Positions 33,601 to 45,074 of a stretch of DNA of 64,000 nt are shown here, one piece after another. The DNA is taken from positions 1 through 64,000 of the forward strand of contig MU405268.1 in the NCBI GenBank assembly GCA_022836615.1, in the 5' to 3' direction. Within the stretch, counting starts at the first letter, position 1, and each line of letters begins with the position of its first letter. The position numbers and the translations under genes are program-made. Source of the stretch: Annulohypoxylon bovei var. microspora (taxonomy: Eukaryota; Ascomycota; Sordariomycetes; Xylariales; Hypoxylaceae). The notes under the pieces are model-generated. The model saw nothing but the letters and a program-made list of their open reading frames with translations. It was not told where the DNA came from and did no database searches.

Positions 33601-35772
33601 GACAAGATTTGTATGACGTGCATAATGTTATCTTGAAGTACTCCGAAGACGAATTGCCTTATCAGAGAAGAGTTAGATGGCGATACGTGCGTTGATGATA
33701 GTCTATAAATAGTAAGTGCTTGCATTATCATAAACCTGGATACTACTATGTAGTAAGAAAGTAGGTAGTAACTAGGTAGTTAGTAGGTAGTGCTGTGCCT
33801 ATGTGCTTCACTGCTACGGTATTAAAATAAACGAAATTGAAAACTTGAGAAATGATACCTATCAGTGTCAATCAACAATCAATCAATTTGATTTGATTGA
33901 ATTGATAACGGCGATATATGTACGGAGCCCGGAAATTCGCTTGCACTTGCTAGTTTCATGTAAAGGAACATCAAAACCAGAAACGACAAGGACGACGTCA
34001 ATTCAATGTTTGAATTCTTGCTGCCGCATACAGCATACGGAAAGAGGCATGTAGGTACTTAAGGAATACCACCAGACTCTTTTGTCTTTTGTGTTCGTCC
34101 CTACGGACTACCTGCACTTGGCTTAGCGTAGCACTATCTCAGGTACCTAAGGTAATAGATGGAGGTAGCGCACACGGTAGCGCCTGACAGGTCCATCGCT
34201 GAAGCTTCCAGGCTCCAGGGCTCGTTAATCATCCAAGTTGTCACTTCCAAGGTTTTGGCACTTGCGATTTTAGCAAGGTACCAGTAAATTTGGAGGTTAT
34301 CTGACCACCTGGGCACCTGCAGACCTGTAATAACTCGATACTGCCGCCTGTTTGCCATCTGACCATCTGACCTATCTGACCAAGTACCAAGGGTACCTAA
34401 TGTAAATCGAAATTAGAATCGGGTCACCCCCAAAAAATCATTCGAACAACCCAATCCAATCCCACGAACTTCTTTCATACACACTTACACACTTACAATC
34501 TTCTGTTAACAACACCTGGACACCTGGGAATCACATCACTCGCTAACTACCTATCTTTCGCAACCGGTCAACACCTTACACTATCCAATCCTTCTTTATT
34601 GCTTTCCTTGCTCCTGTTGTGCAACAACTACGTCCTTATCAAGATCAATATATCGTCAATCTTCTATTAGATACTAATTTCCAAGGTCACCCCCACACGC
34701 CCTGATATCCCATTACTTTCAATTTCTTTTTCCCCGTGACAAGGCTTATTGTCTTGAACACCTTCAAACTACTACCTATTGCTACTGCTCCTACTGATAC
34801 TGTTCAAATATACCTACATTACGCACCCGGTTTACTACTAGGTATTAGCTCATGCTCCCCGCCGCATTGTCATAGATTGTTGTAGTAGAATGCGATATGC
34901 ATCACCTATAAAAAAGCAGAAATCTAATTCGGCCACGAGGCGACGCGCATAGTATCCTTGTCGCAACCAAGTTCTTCCGTACTGCGCTTTACCTCGCTCA
35001 CGACCCCAAACTAATGCAGTCTGAGGTCAACGTTACAATTCACAGCTTTCCGGGGAGTGATAGAGTGGTACCTGTGCCGCTGCCGCCGCCGAGTTCGAGT
35101 TCGAGTTCGAGTTCAAGTTCGAGTTCAAGTTCAGTCTGCCTATTTTGCTGCGCCTTACTATTTCACTTCACTTCCTAAGAGTCATCCGTATTTGTACGGC
35201 TCTAAAGAAGCTAGTCGCATAGTCACACAACACAAAGTCGTATCACCTTGTACTTGCCGCGTATACCCTTCGCAATACTTCGCCATACTTCGCCATCCTC
35301 GTCTGATCAGCTTGAAACAGGTCTTTCAGCTTAGGCTTGTCTTTCGCCGGAGCCCCGTCTGCCTCGTCTCTAGAAGTAATAAGGTGTCTATCAAACTGCA
35401 CAGCGCTGAGACCGGGTACCGCGCCGAATAGAGAATCAGCTATTCCAATCATTACTCTCCTAACAGTGGAGTCTGGACCGACCGACTGCCGCCGCCAGTT
35501 GAGAAGTCCCCGCTAAGATATTGTACGTACTATTTCCAATTTCGCTACTCCCTTCACATTTGGTATCCTGTACTTCCCTGCAGAGAAAAAAAAGGTTACC
35601 ATCCTTGACACCAACGCTTTCCCAATCCTTGTTAGTTTGATTTCCCTCCGACATACATATCGCTCTCGGGTCGAGTCATTCTAGCAACACATCCCGTCTC
35701 ACCGTTTCACACCGTCAACGTGTCGAACTAACCGCTGTCAACCGTCCCTGCCAGCCAATTCAGCAATCAAAT
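30675..35772. other. Gene-poor AT-rich spacer, ending in kinase 5' leader
   Basis: About 5.1 kb without a convincing gene. 30.9-33.3 kb is AT-rich with short degenerate words (TACTTA/TAGGTA) and no long frame. From about 34.4 kb the + strand becomes CT-rich with ACACTTACA repeats, resembling a long fungal promoter and 5' leader of the downstream kinase. A hexamer run of GTTCGA/GTTCAA units lies at about 35092-35132. Confidence 0.5.
35092..35132. repeat. GTTCGA/GTTCAA hexamer repeat
   Basis: Seven tandem hexamers alternating GTTCGA and GTTCAA sit about 640 bp upstream of the kinase start, inside the CT-rich leader. They encode an Arg-Val/Gln-Val run in a chance + frame, which I do not regard as coding. 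Confidence 0.75.
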
Positions 35773-38073
35773 ATGACCAGTGGGCAGTCCCAGCCTTCCC
35801 AACCCCAGTCTCAGTTCATGCCAGAAGGCATTCTCGCAGACCACGACCGCCGATCTGTGTCGCAAACACATTCTATCCCTATTCACGAATTACACACCCA
35901 AGGAAGGACGCATATCTTCCTAACCGCCGCCGACGCATTAAACCGACATAATGTACAAGAGAACCGCATAGCACAGCTCTATGACGACCTATCCAACGAT
36001 TCGAATTGTATATGCGAAGAACCTGAGAGCTCAATAATATCTGTCCCCCATGGTCAGATCCAATTCCAGTCGCATACTATAGCCCCCTCTCCGCCCTTGC
36101 CGCAGCACGCGCCAGAAGATTTTTCTTTTCCTGACGTGTCGCCCTACTCACCTTCGCCGCTAGGTAAGAGTAGCGATCCTCTGTATATCGCAACCGATGT
36201 TCCACCTGCAACACCGGCGCGGTCCGATAGCCTCAATAGCAACCCCGGTAGTTTTCCGACTTATCGCTCAAGTCTGACTTCACAGCGCGAGACTTCCTCT
36301 CCGAGTCTGAAGCCTATTTCGAGGACTCCCAGCTTCAAACATTACTCGAAAAGCATTGGGTCCGCAACAAGTTCGGCCTATCCAAGTCCCGTCATCTCTG
36401 CTATGGGCGATGTCACGCCGCTACCATCACCATTATTAGGCAGTGATTCACCCGGTCCTTGGAAACGTCTTGGTTCTCGTCGACCGTCGCAAGCAAGGGA
36501 TCTTTTGCCACCAGTCATGCCAGACTCGGTGCTTATAACTGCCAGTGGAGAATCTGTGGCGTCTGCGCTGGCGCACCAATCCAAGCGAAGAGTCTACGCT
36601 GGGCTTAACGTTGGCCATGCCGCCGAAATCAGCAGCGGAAAAATCGAGCATACGCGCAACCGAAGTATTAGCGAATACATACCAGATCCCAAGGGGATTC
36701 CTAAACGACTGAATACTGTATCTGGAAAGGTCAAAGGGGCGGACGTGGATGGCACCTCCGATCCTCACCTACGCCGAGAGCCGCACCTGTCGGAAGTGCG
36801 GGGACTTTTACCAGTTGCCAAACCACCGACTCCACCCCCTAGTGAATCATCCCAGAGTAGCGATGGCTCCAGTTCTAAGAGATCTCGTCACGAATATTTT
36901 GAGGCTCGTGGTCGGCATGATAAAACACTCAGGCGGTGGCGTGCTATTAAGGAGCTGGGCCAAGGAACATTTAGCCGGGTAATGCTAGCGACAAGCCAGA
37001 TCACTCCTGACGAAGACAGCACCAACGAAACAGCCCAGAATGGCACAAATGGGCTGCTGTCACCAACTAAGATCGCTAAATTAGACCGTAAAACTTTGGT
37101 GGCTATCAAGGTATGCGAACATGGACCTCGGGGTGGGGCCTCCGAAGATCGTATTGAGATGAGCCTCAAACGAGAGTTAGACATCATGCAGTCGATCAGT
37201 CACCCATCTTTGGTCCACTTGAAGGCTTTCAACATCGAACCGACAAGAGCGTTATTAGTTTTAAGCTATTGTCCGGGTGGCGACCTCTTTGATGTTGCAA
37301 CGACCTACCGAGATGCCTTGACGCCCGTACTCCTGAGGAGAATTTTTACCGAATTGGTTGGCGCAGTTAGATATCTTCATGAACGTCGGATTGTCCACCG
37401 AGATATTAAGCTTGAGAGTAAGTTGTCATCATGAATTTCACTCCTACCCACTCCTACTCGGAGATCAAGCACTGCATAAAGCATATCATTATACTGACTA
37501 CTGATTGTAGACGTGTTGGTCAACACTCCGCCGGCCGAGCTTACGAAGCCTGGCCAAGATTGGGCCGTATACCCATATTCCGTGATTACGCTTACCGACC
37601 TGGGCTTGTCACGACGGGTAGCCGACGATGAAAAGCTAGAGACTCGTTGTGGTTCCGATGATTATGCCGCCCCCGAGGTCATCTTAGGACAGCCGTATGA
37701 TGGTCGCGCTATCGACGCCTGGTCGCTTGGCGTTTTGCTCTACGCTCTCCTTGAATCGCGACTTCCTTTTGACCCTCCTCCCGGTGCTAGCGACGTGCAG
37801 AGGATGCGAAGTAGGACTAGTCATAGGATCGCACGTGTTGAATGGAGGTGGATCAAATATGAAGGAGACGACGGTGACCATGATGCGAACGAGGCGAAGT
37901 TCGAGAGCGAAGGCATGAAAGGAGCAATGGAGATCACCGAGGGTCTCCTCAAGCGGGCTAGGAGTCGCTGGCCCATGGAGAAAGTAGCGGAACATGAATG
38001 GGTCCGCGGTGGAATTCAAACCGAGGGAGGGTTAAGATTCAGAGAGGAGGAAGAAGGCGAAGAAGTCTTATGA
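35773..38073 (+). CDS. Serine/threonine protein kinase with long disordered N-terminus
   Basis: Exons 35773-37417 and 37511-38073 give 735 aa. Residues 1-385 are Ser/Pro/Gln-rich and look disordered. The kinase domain starts near residue 386 with the glycine loop LGQGTFSRV. A ~45-residue insert precedes the VAIK Lys near 445. HRDIKLENVL is at about 541, the metal site reads DLG instead of DFG (TDLGLSRR), and the activation segment ends RCGSDDYAAPEV, followed by DAWSLGVLLYALLE. All catalytic residues are present. The GSDDYAAPE activation segment and DLG define a fungal kinase group that I cannot name precisely. Long CT-rich upstream DNA suggests complex 5' regulation. Confidence 0.92.
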
Positions 38074-39251
38074 CACTCGCGAGATTCCGCGGGGCTCGCC
38101 CGCACCTAGGATTGTGTATTGAACAATACACATGCGTTTGATATACTCTTCAACTCGATTTTATCAGGGTCTAAGTCCGGTTCGCCGTAGGGATTACCCT
38201 GCCGAAATAGCACCGACTTCCAGAGACCACTCAACTGAACTGTATTATGGGGACGATTCCAGACTATGATTTATGGTGTTTCACGGCTTATATACGGGCA
38301 GAAGGTAGACGCTGTCGCATGGAACAATTTTCGAGGCCGGTGACCGTTAGCAACGGAGTTTTCAGGGAGCGGTCCTGCCACTTTGTATTACAGAGGGTAT
38401 CGAGAAAAAAAAAAGGGTGCTCACTTCAGATGACATGAAATAGTGCAATTTGACTGTGTTAGTGTTCTAGGTATTGATCGAATATCACGTTATACTACTG
38501 TCCGGCTAAATCATATTACCCTTACCCACAAGGAAAGGGGATTTGTATGGGATACTACAAGGTAGGTATGGTCGATAAATCTTATGTCTATAACGGAAGA
38601 GAAGTTTAACTGCGGAATACATCTCGGGGGCTGAGACTGGGTATTGACTAATAATTCGAGTGTAAGGGTAAGGTAGGTTAGGTTAATACATGGCATGGGC
38701 TTCAGGTACGTGGGTAAAATTTCCGTCGACCTCCATGATCTCGAGTTTAGGCCGTCGACTTTTTCGTACATACTACAGGTGGCTATGGGTTCGATGGAGC
38801 TCAGCTTTGGTATACGGTTTATGTGGGATATGAGGTGAAATTGGGTTAGCATGCTAGGATATTGGCATCTAGAATCTCATTATTCAGGTTCTAAGCAACG
38901 AATTGAAGGGATGGAACGAATAGGGTAAAATATGTGGAAAGGAGGGCGATGGTGAGAGAAGGCAGTTATAGGAGAGGAGTTAAACTGCTTAGAACCAGAG
39001 AACATAGATATGCCTTATCATCACGATGTCTACGCCAGTTATGTCGGGACGAAAAATAATCCATTCAGAAAATCAATGCCAGCCTGTTTTTTCGGGTATC
39101 TTTCCCAACGCCAATCATGAAACCTTGCTCACGAATCACTCATGCTAATGTCTCCCCTGTTCTGCTTCTCCTGATCTTCACTTTCGTCTTCAACATGTCC
39201 CACAGAAACTCGTAATCGACTCTTCGATGCTAGACATCCCACCCTCCCGTC
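38074..39251. other. Convergent intergenic region, no gene seen
   Basis: The 3' ends of the kinase and of the decapping gene face each other across about 1.2 kb. Only short chance ORFs are present, such as a minus-strand frame at 38511-38852 lacking any motif. No repeat or RNA gene recognised. Confidence 0.5.
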
Positions 39252-40232
39252 CTAGTACCTGCCAATCCCATTATTTCGGTCCCGCCCGAATAGCTCGGTC
39301 ACGCTGAGCTGGCGACCGGCCTCCTGCATGGACTGGGCCATCTCGGCCTCCTCCTCGCTGTCGGCGGGCGAGGCGTCGCTCGCGCCGGCGCCGGCGCCGC
39401 GCGCCTTCAGCCACATCTCGTGGACCAGGGCCTCGGTGATCTCGCGCTCCTTGGCGCTCTCGAAGTAGATGAACATGCCGAGGGCCTTGGTCTGGATGGA
39501 CTCGCCGTTCTCCATCGGCAGCGTCGCCGGCTCGTCCGCCAGCTTGAAGATCAGCGTCTCGTTCGACAGCTCCACGCGCTCGACGTTCGTCAGGTCGATG
39601 ATCAGGTTCGTGAGACCCTTGCGGTTGAGGATGAAGATGCACCCGTTGGACAGCGCGGCGTGGGCCTGCGTCTGCGTCTGCGATTGGGCGGGCGGGGCGG
39701 GCGAGGCGGGGTTGGGGTTGCTGCTGGAGGTGGAGGTGGAGGTGGAGGAGGGCGCTTGCGCGCAGATGAACAGCGTGCCTTCGAGGTTCGCCTTGTCCCA
39801 CTTCGTGCCGAAGCTGTAGACCACGGCGTTCGCGGCGATGGACACGATGCTGGTGATCTGCGGGCGGTATCGTCGCAGCACGGCCATGTTCAGCTCGGTG
39901 TTGGTGCGCGTGGCGAGGTTGACGGGGGGGCGCGCGGTCGCGTCCGTCGGGATGTACGTCGCCATGTCGGACTCGTAGTCGGAGCCCGTGGTCGTGCCGC
40001 CCTGCTCCGAGTGCTCGGCTCGCAGCTGGTGCGAGCGGTTGCGCGCGTGGGTGTGCGAGTGCGACGACAGGTGTTGGTGCTGGCGCTGCTGTTGTTGCTG
40101 GAACGGCTGCTGCGAGTAAACGTGGGTGTGGCTGTGGGTTTGCGCGTGGGCGTGGGAATGAGATTGGGGAGATTGGGGGAAGGAGGATTGGCTCTGGTGG
40201 CCGCGGTACTTTCGGGGCGTTGTCTCAGACAT
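39252..40232 (-). CDS. DCP1: mRNA decapping complex subunit Dcp1
   Basis: A single exon of 326 aa. The N-terminal ~85 residues are His/Gln/Ser-rich low complexity. From residue ~110 the EVH1-like Dcp1 domain reads ELNMAVLRRYRPQITSIVSI, NAVVYSFGTKWDKANLEGTLF, IFILNRKGLTNLIIDLTNVE, then MFIYFESAKEREITEALVHEMW. A low-complexity Ser/Thr/Pro/Gln insert interrupts the domain after LFICAQAP. Dcp1 activates the Dcp2 decapping enzyme in 5'-3' mRNA decay. The gene is unusually GC-rich in third positions, which creates long mirror ORFs on the other strands (for example 39420-40262 +); these are shadows. Confidence 0.93.
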   Translation of the reverse strand: MSETTPRKYRGHQSQSSFPQSPQSHSHAHAQTHSHTHVYSQQPFQQQQQRQHQHLSSHSHTHARNRSHQLRAEHSEQGGTTTGSDYESDMATYIPTDATARPPVNLATRTNTELNMAVLRRYRPQITSIVSIAANAVVYSFGTKWDKANLEGTLFICAQAPSSTSTSTSSSNPNPASPAPPAQSQTQTQAHAALSNGCIFILNRKGLTNLIIDLTNVERVELSNETLIFKLADEPATLPMENGESIQTKALGMFIYFESAKEREITEALVHEMWLKARGAGAGASDASPADSEEEAEMAQSMQEAGRQLSVTELFGRDRNNGIGRY

Positions 40233-41185
40233 CTTGGGTTGGGTTGGGCGGAGATGGACTAAGGAATCGTCGCGGACTATTGAATTATCGTCGATGGGCG
40301 TCGGGAGGGAGAAGGTTGGAATTATTAGTGGGTTGGTGTTTTGTCTCTGACGTTGGGTTTTTAAAAATGGCGACGATGGGGGAATTACATAGCAGGAGCT
40401 TATTTTGCGCCGGCGAATCAGATGCGGTAGAATATGCCCCGCCCCCGCCTGCCGGGACTGCTAGCATTTGGCAGGGCATTAAACACAAGCTTGACATATG
40501 GAAACATTCCATTCACATCCAGATGACTGGCCTGTACCTAGGTGATATATAAAATTTTATAAATTCTATTTGTTATTTGCTGTCCTATAGCTTGTAGTTA
40601 AGTTCAATAGTAAGTCGAAGTTATACTCTACTATACTTAACTTCCATTATAAATTTCAATTGTTTGGCTATTCTAATCTCTTTGGTCAGCGCCTGCCAAT
40701 ATTTGTAAAGCTGTAAAAGTTGCGTGGGGCACTTAACGACAACGCACTTTCCTTTCGTATTCCGGATCCATTTCCCTGCACTGAGCAGTTCCAATTTTAT
40801 CTAATCGATTGCATACCAGTGAACCAAAAAAACCCAATGACCTTGCATACTTCATCATTTTCCCCAGCTTAGGCTTCCAACTGTCGTTTAAATATAGTTC
40901 TTGAAAGACTTCTCTTTTTTTGTGTGTGTTTGTATATTGATTGCAACAGGCGTGTATTGCGTCTATTCATCTTGCTCTCACATGTTTCTAGCAGTTCGAG
41001 CTAAGCACTGCCCCTCTATAACGTCACAAGTCACAATGCTTGACTCCCAATTCAGCGCACGCGATCACGAGCTGACATAGGCCTCAATCCGGCCACATTT
41101 CCTACCCGAAATCAATTTCAACATCCATTGACCTTCTATTCTTCGACACTGTTTATATAGCTTATTTATATACCCTTCGGCAACC
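40233..41185. promoter_or_regulatory. Divergent promoter region, DCP1 and 5-phosphatase
   Basis: About 950 bp separates the two divergent starts. CT-rich stretches and TATA-like AT blocks occur at 40550-40670. A near-copy of the dispersed palindrome (TACCTAGGTG) lies at about 40537. No gene seen. Confidence 0.45.
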
Positions 41186-44100
41186 ATGTCAGCCACGAAC
41201 CGCGAGCCTTCCATTGCCTCGGAACCCGAACAGGTTGAAGAACCAGCCTCGAACCTCCACTCTCTTTCTCGCGCTGTAATTGCTAGGAAATCCGAATACG
41301 TTCGACCCCATCGCATACGAATTAAGGTTGGAACTTGGAATGTCGCTGGCTGTCCGGGTACTGACAAAGATCTCGCAAGCTGGTTTGTTGACGGGAAGGG
41401 CGTCGAGCCGCAATTGGATGCGAAGCTAGCGCGACTGAGCGTATCCGAGAGCATTGAGACAATTGAAATAAACACGGACCACAATACTACATCCCGAGCG
41501 AGCGCAACCCCCAAGACCGATCCAGGGATAAGAGGAGGGCCAAACAGCTCGGGAAGCTCTACACACGAAGGAAAGGAAGAGCCTGATGTGCGACTACCAA
41601 GCGGTGACAAGATTGGGCTCTATGTCCTTGGACTTCAGGAAGTTGTCGACTTGAATATCGTTACCCAAACCTTTTATTCCGATCCAAACGCCATCGCGAA
41701 ATGGCAAGATGCTCTCGAAGCCGCTCTGCCAAAGGGCTACAACCTTGTTGCTAGTGAGCAACTTGTCGGTCTTCTCCTACTTATATATGCGTCTCCTGAG
41801 GTAGCTGAAACTATATCAAACGAGTCAACCGTTAGCGTCGGCACTGGTATATATGGTCTGTTGGGCTATTGGGGCAATAAAGGGGCAATCACATCTCGAA
41901 TTCTTCTAGGCGAAACCACTCGACTCGTTTTCACCAATTCTCACCTTGCATCTGGCCATGATCAGACCAGTCTCGATAGACGATGTTGGGACTACAATAG
42001 GATTATGACCCAAACTAAATTCAACCCAATCAATTTCGGAGGTGTACTCGAAGACGAAGGCGAAAAGATAGGGGATGAAGATTTCGCCTTTTGGCTTGGT
42101 GACCTGAACTTTCGCCTCGACGGTTTGCCTGGGGGGGATATTCGACGCTTACTAACACTACATACTCGTGGGGAGTACGATCTGAGCAAGAAACATACCG
42201 GGGAAACATTCAGCGATGATGGCGTCATCGTGCTACGAAATAACGACGATGACGATGACGGCACAAACACTCCCGGCATGATATCTCGTGAGGCGTCTTT
42301 CGACAAAGATTCTGGCGACGAAGATAGCGAACTTCCAGATCCTGACGATTTTTTGCCTGATCCAAATGATGATCCAGCGTCCCTGCAAGCGACTCTCAAT
42401 TCCCTGCTCCCACATGATCAGCTCATGCGTATGATCAAAGAACGGAAGGCGTTCCACGAGGGTTGGCACGAAGGTCCTATAACATTTCTACCAACGTATA
42501 AGTATGATGTTGGTACGGTAGGACTCTTCGACTCCTCCGAGAAGCAGCGGGCCCCAAGTTGGTGCGACCGCATCTTGTATCGCACTCGTACGGATGTTAA
42601 CCTGTACGAGAAGAAGTGTAACGATGAGATCGAGGCTAAGAAGAGGGACGAAGATATGAAGAAGATGGGTATTGATAAAGCCGCGGAGGATGAGAATGTC
42701 TTGTTTGACTATGATCCTACTGCCGATTCGAGTACCGACAACCTCGGTGATACCACTTACGATTATGACGAGTATGACGAAGGAGGTGAAACTCTGGAAC
42801 AAGTTGTTACGAAGGAAGGGTTCATCGACAGAATTCATTTGGATGCATATACAAGCCACCAACGCGTCATGTCGTCGGATCACAAACCTATAGTCGCCCT
42901 GTTTACGTTGGATTATGATGCTGTCGTCCCCGAACTGAAAGCTAAAGTTCACGCCGAAGTGGCTTGGGAACTTGACCGGGCCGAAAATGAAGGGCGACCG
43001 GGTCTTACTGTTATCGTTGATGCGAAAGACTCGATCAATAAAGATAACAAGCATTTTGCTGATGGAAGTGAAGGCGTTGATTTCGGGGAACTCGGGTTCT
43101 TACGCAAAGATATTCGAATTTTGACGATTGCTAATACCGGGCGCGTTCCGGCCACGTTTTGTTTCATTGAAAATCCTATCCCGCAAAACGACGCAGTGAA
43201 ATACCCTCGTTGGCTACAGTTCAAATTCGTCCACTCCCAAGTGAATGATGACGAAGGAACACAAGATTCCTTAGACGATGAAATAACGCTGGAACCAGGA
43301 GAAACTGTAAACGCTGTCATAGAGGTTCACATACACGACCTAGCCCACGTTCAAGCATTGAACACAGAAACGGCGCAATTAGAAGATGTCTTAATATTGC
43401 GCGTCACTGATGGAAGAGACCACTTTATCCCGATCAAGGCGACGTGGATACCCTCATGCTTTGGGCGCTCTTTAGAAGAGCTCATTCGAGTCCCGCGTGG
43501 TGGTGGTATTCGGGCACTGGTAGAACAGCGGCAAAAAGGGGGGTATATACCAAATACCCTAGAAGTACATAAATCATCGCCGAACGAGCTATTCCAGCTC
43601 ACCGAGGCTATAGCGATCCTAGCAGAGCGAGCTATAGCCGACGCGAATATGTTGGAAGAAGTCAAAATACCACGCGACAAACCGGGTTGGCCTTTCGACA
43701 AGGATTCATGGCAGACTATTAACGATGAGGATCATGAGAGCTTACTAACATCAATGATCGAAGCCTTGGAAGTGGATAACCCTGTTCTGGAATCTATCGG
43801 AGCTGATGTACCAGCACTAAAACGCCTCGAAATCGTGAGCGAGGTACTCCTACTATTCCTCCGCAGCATGCCCGATGGAATCATTACCACACCATTATGG
43901 GCTAAAATCGAACAAACCCTACCCAATATAGGAAGCGGCAAGACGCCAGCCGAAGCAGAAGAAGCTCGATCTGCCATCCTCGACATACTGGCAACCGCGC
44001 CATACTACAACATCTCCTTCGTGTTCCTCATGTCCATGTTAACACGAGTCGCGAACGAGCTAGTTGCGCTAAGCAAGGAAGCATTAGACGCCCTAAACAC

Positions 44101-44347
44101 CCGCAGAGCTAGCTCCGCCGGGACGCTAGCCAAGCGAAGCCTGAGTTTTCGCCGAAGCGCAGGAGGAGCGGTGGCAGCTGATCAGGCTGCCATACTGCGA
44201 AGGCTAGCCTGGGAGAGGAAGGCCGCGGAGATCTTCGGCGTGGCGATCTGCAGAGCCCCGACGTCGACGAACCCGAAGGAGAAGAAGGCTACCGAGGATA
44301 GGATGAGGGGCGTTGTCGAGGTGTTCCTGCGCCAGGATAGGACGTGA
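41186..44347 (+). CDS. Inositol-polyphosphate 5-phosphatase, OCRL/INPP5B-like
   Basis: An intronless 1053-aa frame. The catalytic domain (residues ~45-575) has all family motifs in order: IKVGTWNVAG, YVLGLQEVVD, LGYWGNKGAI, TNSHLASG, FAFWLGDLNFRLDG, FLPTYKYDVGT, APSWCDRILYRTR and MSSDHKPIVALF. Two acidic inserts (DDDDDGTNTPG near residue 355 and DYDEYDEGGETL near 530) are extra. An ASH-type beta domain follows (~600-760), then a RhoGAP-like C-terminal region from CFGRSLEELIRVPRGGG to the end. Human OCRL has this same 5-phosphatase-ASH-RhoGAP order. It removes the 5-phosphate of PI(4,5)P2 on endosomal and Golgi membranes. Whether the RhoGAP domain keeps its arginine finger is not evident. Confidence 0.94.
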   Translation: MSATNREPSIASEPEQVEEPASNLHSLSRAVIARKSEYVRPHRIRIKVGTWNVAGCPGTDKDLASWFVDGKGVEPQLDAKLARLSVSESIETIEINTDHNTTSRASATPKTDPGIRGGPNSSGSSTHEGKEEPDVRLPSGDKIGLYVLGLQEVVDLNIVTQTFYSDPNAIAKWQDALEAALPKGYNLVASEQLVGLLLLIYASPEVAETISNESTVSVGTGIYGLLGYWGNKGAITSRILLGETTRLVFTNSHLASGHDQTSLDRRCWDYNRIMTQTKFNPINFGGVLEDEGEKIGDEDFAFWLGDLNFRLDGLPGGDIRRLLTLHTRGEYDLSKKHTGETFSDDGVIVLRNNDDDDDGTNTPGMISREASFDKDSGDEDSELPDPDDFLPDPNDDPASLQATLNSLLPHDQLMRMIKERKAFHEGWHEGPITFLPTYKYDVGTVGLFDSSEKQRAPSWCDRILYRTRTDVNLYEKKCNDEIEAKKRDEDMKKMGIDKAAEDENVLFDYDPTADSSTDNLGDTTYDYDEYDEGGETLEQVVTKEGFIDRIHLDAYTSHQRVMSSDHKPIVALFTLDYDAVVPELKAKVHAEVAWELDRAENEGRPGLTVIVDAKDSINKDNKHFADGSEGVDFGELGFLRKDIRILTIANTGRVPATFCFIENPIPQNDAVKYPRWLQFKFVHSQVNDDEGTQDSLDDEITLEPGETVNAVIEVHIHDLAHVQALNTETAQLEDVLILRVTDGRDHFIPIKATWIPSCFGRSLEELIRVPRGGGIRALVEQRQKGGYIPNTLEVHKSSPNELFQLTEAIAILAERAIADANMLEEVKIPRDKPGWPFDKDSWQTINDEDHESLLTSMIEALEVDNPVLESIGADVPALKRLEIVSEVLLLFLRSMPDGIITTPLWAKIEQTLPNIGSGKTPAEAEEARSAILDILATAPYYNISFVFLMSMLTRVANELVALSKEALDALNTRRASSAGTLAKRSLSFRRSAGGAVAADQAAILRRLAWERKAAEIFGVAICRAPTSTNPKEKKATEDRMRGVVEVFLRQDRT

Positions 44348-45074
44348 TGAGGTACTAGGCTCTTATATATAGGGGATAGGGGATAGGAGATAGGGGATAA
44401 GGGGGAGCAATCAACTGAACCGGGGGGCTCATGTGATGGCCCCGGTAGCAGAGTATATAGTGGAAATACCTATACAATTTCTTGCTTCCCGCAGGCGTAC
44501 TTATGTAGGTATGTAAGCGACGGTCCGAATGCCTGTTTTAATGACCTTGAAGTACATGCATCCCACCATCTCGTCGTTTCTATCAGCATCCGCGAACGCG
44601 GCCTCGAGTCTAAATGCGAGTCGCCTGGTGAGCCTGCGGGTGTACTGTGTTATTAGCTTAGTAGCCCGTATCTACAAGGCACCGGTGCGACAAGCGCACA
44701 GAGCCGGCAATGGAAAAGTACCTACCTATCATATACCTTACCACTTCTTAGGAAGGATCGGGGGGTTGGAGTTACGGTGTTAGAGAATTAAAGGTTACGG
44801 TACAGGTCATAGAATATGGGTTAGGGTTAGGGTTAGGGTAATAGGAGGTAGAATATAATGAGATGATGTATCAACCACAACATACCTAAGCTTGTAAAGA
44901 ATAGAAAAGGATTATAACTTGGATATAAAAATCTGATAAATAGTAGAGGATCCGTACAATCTTGATGATAATGATTCTAAGTCTAATATCTAAACCAGTA
45001 GCCAACTCCTCCTCAGACTACCTAAGGTATACTATCCTATTACTCGTAATACCGTTAATACTCTTATAAATGCA
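44348..45074. other. Convergent intergenic region with telomere-like repeat
   Basis: Between the 3' ends of the 5-phosphatase and the HIT protein. It holds a GGGGATA/GGAGATA imperfect repeat at about 44370-44405 and the TTAGGG run at 44818-44840. No gene seen. Confidence 0.5.
44818..44840 (+). repeat. Interstitial telomere-like repeat (TTAGGG)3
   Basis: The sequence GGG followed by three perfect TTAGGG units, then TA. TTAGGG is the usual filamentous-ascomycete telomere repeat. Here it sits between two housekeeping genes, far from any visible chromosome end. A single GGGTTAGGGTTAG-like stretch also occurs near 31408. Confidence 0.85.

Noticed and set aside
39420..40262. 280-codon + strand ORF opposite DCP1
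   Set aside because: It is the complement of a GC-rich real gene. Its sequence is Val/Gly/Arg-rich with no motif, as expected for a mirror frame.
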